Made by a program: the position numbers and the translations under genes. The notes under the pieces are model-generated. The model worked only from the letters and a program-made list of their open reading frames with translations. It made no database searches and had not been told where the DNA came from. Of a stretch of 64,000 nt of DNA, positions 59,280-64,000 are shown one piece after another. The stretch's first letter is position 1; the number at the start of each line of letters is the position of its first letter. The stretch covers positions 2,595,871 to 2,659,870 of the forward strand of contig NZ_CP136574.1 in NCBI RefSeq assembly GCF_035195345.1, read 5' to 3'. The DNA is from Flavobacterium sp. (GTDB lineage: Bacteria; Bacteroidota; Bacteroidia; Flavobacteriales; Flavobacteriaceae).

Positions 59280-61136
59280 ATGTTAGAGCAAAATCAATAT
59301 ACCGAAGACAATATTCGTTCCCTCGATTGGAAAGAACACATTCGTATGCGTCCTGGTATGTATATCGGAAAACTAGGTGATGGTTCTTCGCCCGATGATG
59401 GTATTTATATTTTATTAAAAGAAGTATTGGATAACTGTATCGATGAATTTGTCATGGGTGCAGGAAAAACCATTGAAGTTACCATCAAAGACAAACTCGT
59501 TACGGTGCGCGATTATGGTCGAGGCATTCCGTTAGGAAAAGTCGTTGATGTAGTTTCCAAAATGAATACAGGTGGAAAATATGATTCCAAAGCCTTTAAA
59601 AAATCAGTAGGTTTAAATGGTGTCGGAACAAAAGCCGTAAATGCACTTTCCAATTATTTCCGTGTAGAATCGGTACGTGATAATCAACAAAAAGCAGCGG
59701 AATTCTCTGCCGGAAATCTAACCTTAGAAGAAGACGTTCAAGAAACAACCAAGCGTAAAGGAACCAAAGTTTCGTTTATTGCCGATGAGGCGATTTTCAA
59801 GAACTACAAATACCGAAATGAGTACATCATCAAGATGCTCAAAAATTACTGTTATCTAAATACGGGATTAACCATTTATTACAATGGCGAAAAGTATTTT
59901 TCAGATAACGGTTTAAAAGATTTATTAGAAGAAGCGATTCATGAAGACGATATGGTGTATCCAACGATTCATTTGTTGGGCGACGATATCGAAGTGGCAA
60001 TTACGCACAGTAAATCGCAATATTCAGAAGAATATCATTCATTTGTCAACGGACAAAATACCACGCAAGGAGGAACGCATTTAGGTGCTTTTCGTGAAGC
60101 AATTGTAAAAACCATCAAAGAGTTTTACAACAAGCCTTTTGAAGCGTCTGATATACGTAAATCGATTGTTTCAGCGGTTTCGGTTAAAGTGGAAGAACCT
60201 GTTTTCGAATCACAAACTAAAACCAAATTAGGTTCAACCGATATTGGTCCGAATGGTCCTTCAGTGCGTTCGTTTGTAAATGATTTCATCAAAACTAAGT
60301 TAGATAATTTTTTACATAAAAATCCAGAAGTTGCCGATGCGTTATTGCGTAAGATTTTACAAGCTGAACGCGAACGTAAAGAACTTTCGGGTATTCGAAA
60401 ATTAGCCAAAGACCGCGCTAAAAAAGCCAGTCTTCACAATAAAAAATTACGCGATTGTCGTGTGCATTTAACCGATGCGAAAAATCCAAGAAGTTTAGAA
60501 AGTACGCTTTTTATAACCGAGGGAGATTCGGCTTCGGGTTCGATTACGAAGAGTCGTGATGTTAATACACAAGCGGTGTTCAGTTTACGTGGTAAGCCTT
60601 TGAACTCGTATGGAATGACTAAGAAAATCGTATACGAAAACGAAGAATTCAATTTATTGCAAGCCGCATTAAACATCGAGGAAGATATGGGCGATTTACG
60701 TTACAACAATATCGTAATTGCAACCGATGCCGATGTCGATGGTATGCACATTCGTTTGTTGTTGATTACGTTTTTCTTGCAGTTTTTCCCTGAGTTGATT
60801 AAAGATGGACATTTGTATATTTTACAAACGCCTTTGTTCCGTGTGCGAAATAAAAAAGAAACGATTTATTGCTACAGCGAAGAAGAACGAGTAAACGCCA
60901 TAGAAAAGCTAAAACCAAAACCAGAAATCACCCGATTCAAAGGATTAGGAGAAATTTCGCCAGATGAGTTTAAACATTTCATTGGGCAAGACATTCGATT
61001 AGATCCTGTGATGTTAGATAAAGCCACTTCTATTGAAACTTTGTTAGAGTTCTACATGGGTAAAAATACCCCAGACCGACAAGAGTTTATCATCAACAAT
61101 TTGAAAGTGGAGTTGGATGTTGTGGAGAAGAATTAA
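59280..61136 (+). CDS. parE: DNA topoisomerase IV subunit B
   Basis: 618 aa. GHKL ATPase domain: VLDNCIDEFVMGAG, VRDYGRGIPLGK, GLNGVGTKAVNALS. Transducer and TOPRIM follow: FITEGDSASGSITKSRDVN and IATDADVDGMHIRLLL. It relaxes and decatenates DNA together with subunit A. The pairing with the downstream subunit A gene and the length favour ParE over GyrB. The start is the ATG at 59280. A longer frame starts with a TTG at 59238. The two restriction-modification genes that follow separate it from parC. Confidence 0.93.
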   Translation: MLEQNQYTEDNIRSLDWKEHIRMRPGMYIGKLGDGSSPDDGIYILLKEVLDNCIDEFVMGAGKTIEVTIKDKLVTVRDYGRGIPLGKVVDVVSKMNTGGKYDSKAFKKSVGLNGVGTKAVNALSNYFRVESVRDNQQKAAEFSAGNLTLEEDVQETTKRKGTKVSFIADEAIFKNYKYRNEYIIKMLKNYCYLNTGLTIYYNGEKYFSDNGLKDLLEEAIHEDDMVYPTIHLLGDDIEVAITHSKSQYSEEYHSFVNGQNTTQGGTHLGAFREAIVKTIKEFYNKPFEASDIRKSIVSAVSVKVEEPVFESQTKTKLGSTDIGPNGPSVRSFVNDFIKTKLDNFLHKNPEVADALLRKILQAERERKELSGIRKLAKDRAKKASLHNKKLRDCRVHLTDAKNPRSLESTLFITEGDSASGSITKSRDVNTQAVFSLRGKPLNSYGMTKKIVYENEEFNLLQAALNIEEDMGDLRYNNIVIATDADVDGMHIRLLLITFFLQFFPELIKDGHLYILQTPLFRVRNKKETIYCYSEEERVNAIEKLKPKPEITRFKGLGEISPDEFKHFIGQDIRLDPVMLDKATSIETLLEFYMGKNTPDRQEFIINNLKVELDVVEKN

Positions 61137-61167
61137 TTGTAAATTTTTTGTTATTAAAAATGTTAGG

Positions 61168-62433
61168 ATGATTAATTTTAAAGAAAAAATAAGTATTGAT
61201 GAATTTGACGGCAAACGCTTTCAGGTAAGAATTGTTGAAGCTGAGAATGATAATAAAGCTGTTTTGACTCATTACTTACATAATATACATAATGGTGTTT
61301 CAAAGTATTATAAAGATTATGCTTTAATAGCTCTTTCTGAATATATTTCTTATAAGCAAGAAGAAGAAAATATTCAAATTTTTGAAGAAGAAGCTTTACA
61401 ACAATTATTATTTGAAGTTGAAAATGTTCCTTTTCCAACTCCCAAAAATTATAAATTTAAGTTTATTGATTTATTTGCAGGAATTGGCGGTTTTAGAATT
61501 GCTATGCAAAATTTAGGAGGTAAATGTGTTTTTACAAGTGAATGGGATAAAGAAGCAAAAAAAACATATAGGGCTAATTTTGGTGAAGTACCATTTGGCG
61601 ATATTACTAAAAATAGAATTAAAAAGTTTATTCCTGATGATTTTGATGTTTTGTGTGCTGGTTTTCCATGTCAAGCATTTTCAATAGCTGGAAAAAGAGG
61701 CGGTTTTGATGACACAAGAGGAACTTTGTTTTTTGATGTTGCAGAAATAATTAAAAAATACAAACCAAAGGCGATTTTTCTTGAAAACGTAAAAGGTTTA
61801 AGAAATCATGATAAAGGAAAAACACTTGAAACAATTTTAAATGTATTAAGAAATGATTTAAATTATTATGTTCCAGAACCAAAAATTATAAATGCAAAAG
61901 ATTTTGGTGTTCCTCAAAATCGTGAAAGAATATATATAGTTGGATTTCGTAAAGATTTGAAAATAAATGAATTTCAATATCCTGAACCTACTAATAATAA
62001 AGTAACTTTTAAAAAAGTAAAAGAAGAGAAAGTTCCTCCAACAAAGTATTATCTTTCAACTCAATATGTTCAAACTTTAATCAATCATAAGGCTAGACAT
62101 GAAAATAAAGGAAATGGGTTTGGTTATGCAATAATTCCTGACGATGGAATTGCTAATGCAATAGTAGTTGGAGGTATGGGAAGAGAGAGAAATTTAGTTA
62201 TTGACCACAGGATTGTTGATTACACTCCTACGACTCATATAAAAGGGACTGTAAATAGGGACGGTATTCGTAAAATGACACCACGAGAATGGGCAAGATT
62301 ACAAGGTTTTCCGGATAATTTTATTATTCCTGTAGCTGACGCTTCGGCATATAAACAGTTTGGAAATTCGGTTGCAGTTCCAGCGATTGAAGCAACAGCA
62401 TTAAAGATTTTAGAAACGGTTAAATTGATTTAA
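61168..62433 (+). CDS. DNA (cytosine-5) methyltransferase of a type II restriction-modification system
   Basis: 421 aa. After an N-terminal domain of about 95 residues come the C5-methyltransferase motifs: I KFIDLFAGIGGFRIAM (about 98-113), IV CAGFPCQAFSIAGKRGG with the catalytic Cys168, VI FLENVKGLRNHDKGKT, VIII FGVPQNRERIYIVGF, a target region with KYYLSTQYVQTL and GNGFGYAIIPDDGIANAIVV, and X QFGNSVAVPAIEATALKIL. It methylates cytosine at the site cut by its partner. The recognised sequence is not known. The start is the ATG at 61168, preceded by GTTAGG. Base composition is visibly richer in A and T than parE. Confidence 0.95.
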   Translation: MINFKEKISIDEFDGKRFQVRIVEAENDNKAVLTHYLHNIHNGVSKYYKDYALIALSEYISYKQEEENIQIFEEEALQQLLFEVENVPFPTPKNYKFKFIDLFAGIGGFRIAMQNLGGKCVFTSEWDKEAKKTYRANFGEVPFGDITKNRIKKFIPDDFDVLCAGFPCQAFSIAGKRGGFDDTRGTLFFDVAEIIKKYKPKAIFLENVKGLRNHDKGKTLETILNVLRNDLNYYVPEPKIINAKDFGVPQNRERIYIVGFRKDLKINEFQYPEPTNNKVTFKKVKEEKVPPTKYYLSTQYVQTLINHKARHENKGNGFGYAIIPDDGIANAIVVGGMGRERNLVIDHRIVDYTPTTHIKGTVNRDGIRKMTPREWARLQGFPDNFIIPVADASAYKQFGNSVAVPAIEATALKILETVKLI

Positions 62434-63078
62434 ATGGGATTGTTACAAAATTTAGGTATAGTAAGAGGAGATGATACTTTAGCAGGAAAAATTTTTGAAG
62501 ATTTGTTTCCTAGTTTTTTTGAGGTTGAGTATGTTAAGCCTGTAGATTATGTGAAAATTTATTGGGATGCTTATCTTGTTTTTAGAGAAGGTTCCAATTT
62601 AAACGAGCAACAACAAAGAAGTGTCAATGGAAAAATATTTGAATATATTCTTGCGACATTATTAATAAGAGAGAATATTTTACCGATTTTTTTAAGTTCT
62701 AAAGTTGCTTTCGTTCCTAATATTAGTTATGATTTAATGCTTTACTCAACCGATAGAGGGCCAATTTGTTTAAGCGCTAAAACCTCATTTAGAGAAAGAT
62801 ATAAGCAAGCAGATTTAGAGGCTATAGCCTTAAAATATGTTCATAGAAGGTCATTATGTTATTTACTAACATTAAGTGAAAAAGATGCTAATGATGTAAA
62901 TAAAAAGCAAATTATTGGTGATGTTATTGGTCTTGATAAAGCTATTTTCGTATTGAGTGAAGATTTTAATGATTTAGTAAATGAATTGAAATCATTTAAT
63001 TTAACCGAATCACCAAATGTAAATATAATTGAATCAACACAAATAATTACTCTTAACAAAGTTAATTCAGTTCTATAA
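62434..63078 (+). CDS. Probable type II restriction endonuclease
   Basis: 214 aa. Starts on the base after the methyltransferase stop codon, the usual arrangement for a restriction partner. A PD-(D/E)XK-type site is plausible: NGKIFEYIL with Glu70, ISYDLMLYS with Asp100, and LSAKTSFRERYK with Ser114 and Lys116 (S-x-K in place of E-x-K). I do not recognise the specificity family. AT-rich like the methyltransferase. Its last base is also the first base of the parC ATG (TAATG), so translation is coupled to the topoisomerase subunit. Confidence 0.8.
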   Translation: MGLLQNLGIVRGDDTLAGKIFEDLFPSFFEVEYVKPVDYVKIYWDAYLVFREGSNLNEQQQRSVNGKIFEYILATLLIRENILPIFLSSKVAFVPNISYDLMLYSTDRGPICLSAKTSFRERYKQADLEAIALKYVHRRSLCYLLTLSEKDANDVNKKQIIGDVIGLDKAIFVLSEDFNDLVNELKSFNLTESPNVNIIESTQIITLNKVNSVL

Positions 63079-64000
63079 TGAAAGACGAAGAAGAAGATAA
63101 CATCATTCCAAACGAAGACGAAAATTTCGATAATCAAGACCAATCCACAAACGAGGAAGGTTTTGACGATATTCGTGTTTCTACAGGACATCATTTTTAC
63201 GAAAACAACGAAAACCCAGAAGACACCATTACCAAAGTTACAGGAATGTACAAAGATTGGTTTTTGGACTATGCTTCGTATGTAATTCTAGAACGTGCAG
63301 TTCCAGCGATTGAAGACGGTTTTAAACCGGTGCAACGTCGTATTATGCACTCCATGAAAGAGTTAGATGATGGTCGTTACAATAAAGTAGCCAATATCGT
63401 TGGGCACACCATGCAGTATCACCCTCACGGAGATGCAAGTATTGGTGACGCCATGGTGCAAATTGGTCAAAAAGACCTAATCATCGACATGCAAGGAAAC
63501 TGGGGAAATATCTTAACAGGAGATAGTGCCGCTGCTTCCCGATACATCGAAGCCCGAATTTCAAAATTTGGTCACGATGTGTTGTATTCGCCAAAAATCA
63601 CCGAATGGGGAATGTCATACGATGGTCGTCGTGCCGAACCGATTAATCTTCCGGTGAAGTTTCCTTTGTTGTTAGCACAAGGTGCAGAAGGTATTGCCGT
63701 AGGTTTATCGACCAAAGTGTTACCACACAATTTTAACGAATTAATAGATTCTTCTATCAAAATATTAAAAGGGAAACCTTTTACCTTATTTCCCGATTTT
63801 CCAACCGCAGGTATTGCTGATGTTTCCAATTATAATGATGGATTGCGTGGCGGTCGTGTGCGTGTGCGTGCAAAAATTGGGCAGTTAGACAAACAAACGT
63901 TGGTGATTACCCAAATTCCGTTTTCAACCAATACGTCAACATTGATTGATAGTATTTTGAAAGCCAACGAAAAAGGGAAAATCAAAATTAAGAAAATTGA
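63078..64000 (+). CDS. parC: DNA topoisomerase IV subunit A, 5' part (runs off the window)
   Basis: The first 307 codons are present. A variable acidic N-terminus (MKDEEEDNIIPNEDENFDNQ) leads into the catalytic domain: DYASYVILERAVPAIEDGFK, VQRRIMHSMKELDDG, HTMQYHPHGDASIGDAMVQI and SAAASRYIEARIS with the DNA-linking Tyr at about residue 156. It forms the heterotetramer with ParE. It begins inside the stop codon of the restriction gene, so its message and translation depend on the inserted genes unless an internal promoter exists. Codon usage is more G/C-rich than in the two genes just upstream. Confidence 0.95.
   Translation, partial: MKDEEEDNIIPNEDENFDNQDQSTNEEGFDDIRVSTGHHFYENNENPEDTITKVTGMYKDWFLDYASYVILERAVPAIEDGFKPVQRRIMHSMKELDDGRYNKVANIVGHTMQYHPHGDASIGDAMVQIGQKDLIIDMQGNWGNILTGDSAAASRYIEARISKFGHDVLYSPKITEWGMSYDGRRAEPINLPVKFPLLLAQGAEGIAVGLSTKVLPHNFNELIDSSIKILKGKPFTLFPDFPTAGIADVSNYNDGLRGGRVRVRAKIGQLDKQTLVITQIPFSTNTSTLIDSILKANEKGKIKIKKI

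Noticed and set aside
62859..63194. 111-codon minus-strand frame across the restriction gene and parC start
   Set aside because: Antisense to two coding regions and composed of hydrophobic low-complexity sequence.

Overview
The window is AT-rich, densely packed chromosomal DNA from a member of the Bacteroidota, most likely a Flavobacterium or close relative. Evidence: a giant secreted protein ending in a type B type IX secretion (gliding-motility-associated) sorting domain, promoters of the Bacteroidota form TTTG-N19-TAnnTTTG, a DUF4295 ribosomal-cluster gene, the bacillithiol enzyme BshC, YARHG and DUF1573 proteins, and many small lipoproteins with the lipobox SCK/SCS. No tRNA, rRNA, CRISPR array, insertion sequence or prophage was seen.

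Layout. 1-10350 is a cell-surface region: the 3' end of one T9SS adhesin, then a small secreted protein and a complete 3108-aa adhesin whose 3' end and terminator are a near-perfect copy of the first. 10385-22127 holds housekeeping and stress genes: an aminotransferase, a retropepsin/PDZ protein, valS behind a structured leader, a ribosome hibernation factor, a DUF2975/HTH pair, a cytochrome b561-like protein, a GlcD-type oxidase and meaB. 22117-33600 carries transporters (MATE, LolD-like ABC), an ABC-F ATPase, an O-methyltransferase-like gene, a RelE/ParE-type toxin-antitoxin pair, a glycosyltransferase, a 2-oxoacid dehydrogenase E2 and lipoproteins. 33638-38811 runs co-directionally through a DnaQ-like exonuclease, an FAH-family enzyme, an Hpt protein, cinA, rpmB-rpmG-DUF4295, a second copy of the leader element, ftsY and a small membrane protein. 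38825-46145 includes a serine hydrolase, a DciA-like protein, ndk, a SUMF1-fold protein, bshC and a radical SAM protein. 46239-49858 is a three-gene biotin-dependent acyl-CoA carboxylase operon. 49872-54450 is the DUF6787/DUF6146/serA-like/serC/acyl-CoA reductase block with a divergent ferredoxin. 54583-59153 holds a transthyretin-like-domain protein, ychF, a membrane methyltransferase, a lipoprotein and a TIGR02117 gene broken by one stop codon. 59280-64000 is parE, a type II restriction-modification pair, and the start of parC.

Connections. The acyl-CoA carboxylase operon and meaB fit a propionyl-CoA to methylmalonyl-CoA to succinyl-CoA route. The serA-like and serC genes give a serine pathway. 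The genome is rich in short dispersed elements (a palindrome, a CHSELVSES-type element, GTTTCAA heptamers, a 13-bp tandem repeat), several of which lie inside coding sequences.

The strongest points for follow-up are the restriction-modification pair sitting between parE and parC with its last gene overlapping the parC start, the shared structured leader of valS and ftsY, the homogenised 8 x 477-bp array in the adhesin, and the in-frame short repeats in unrelated enzymes. I did not find clear evidence of a wholly new defence or metabolic system.
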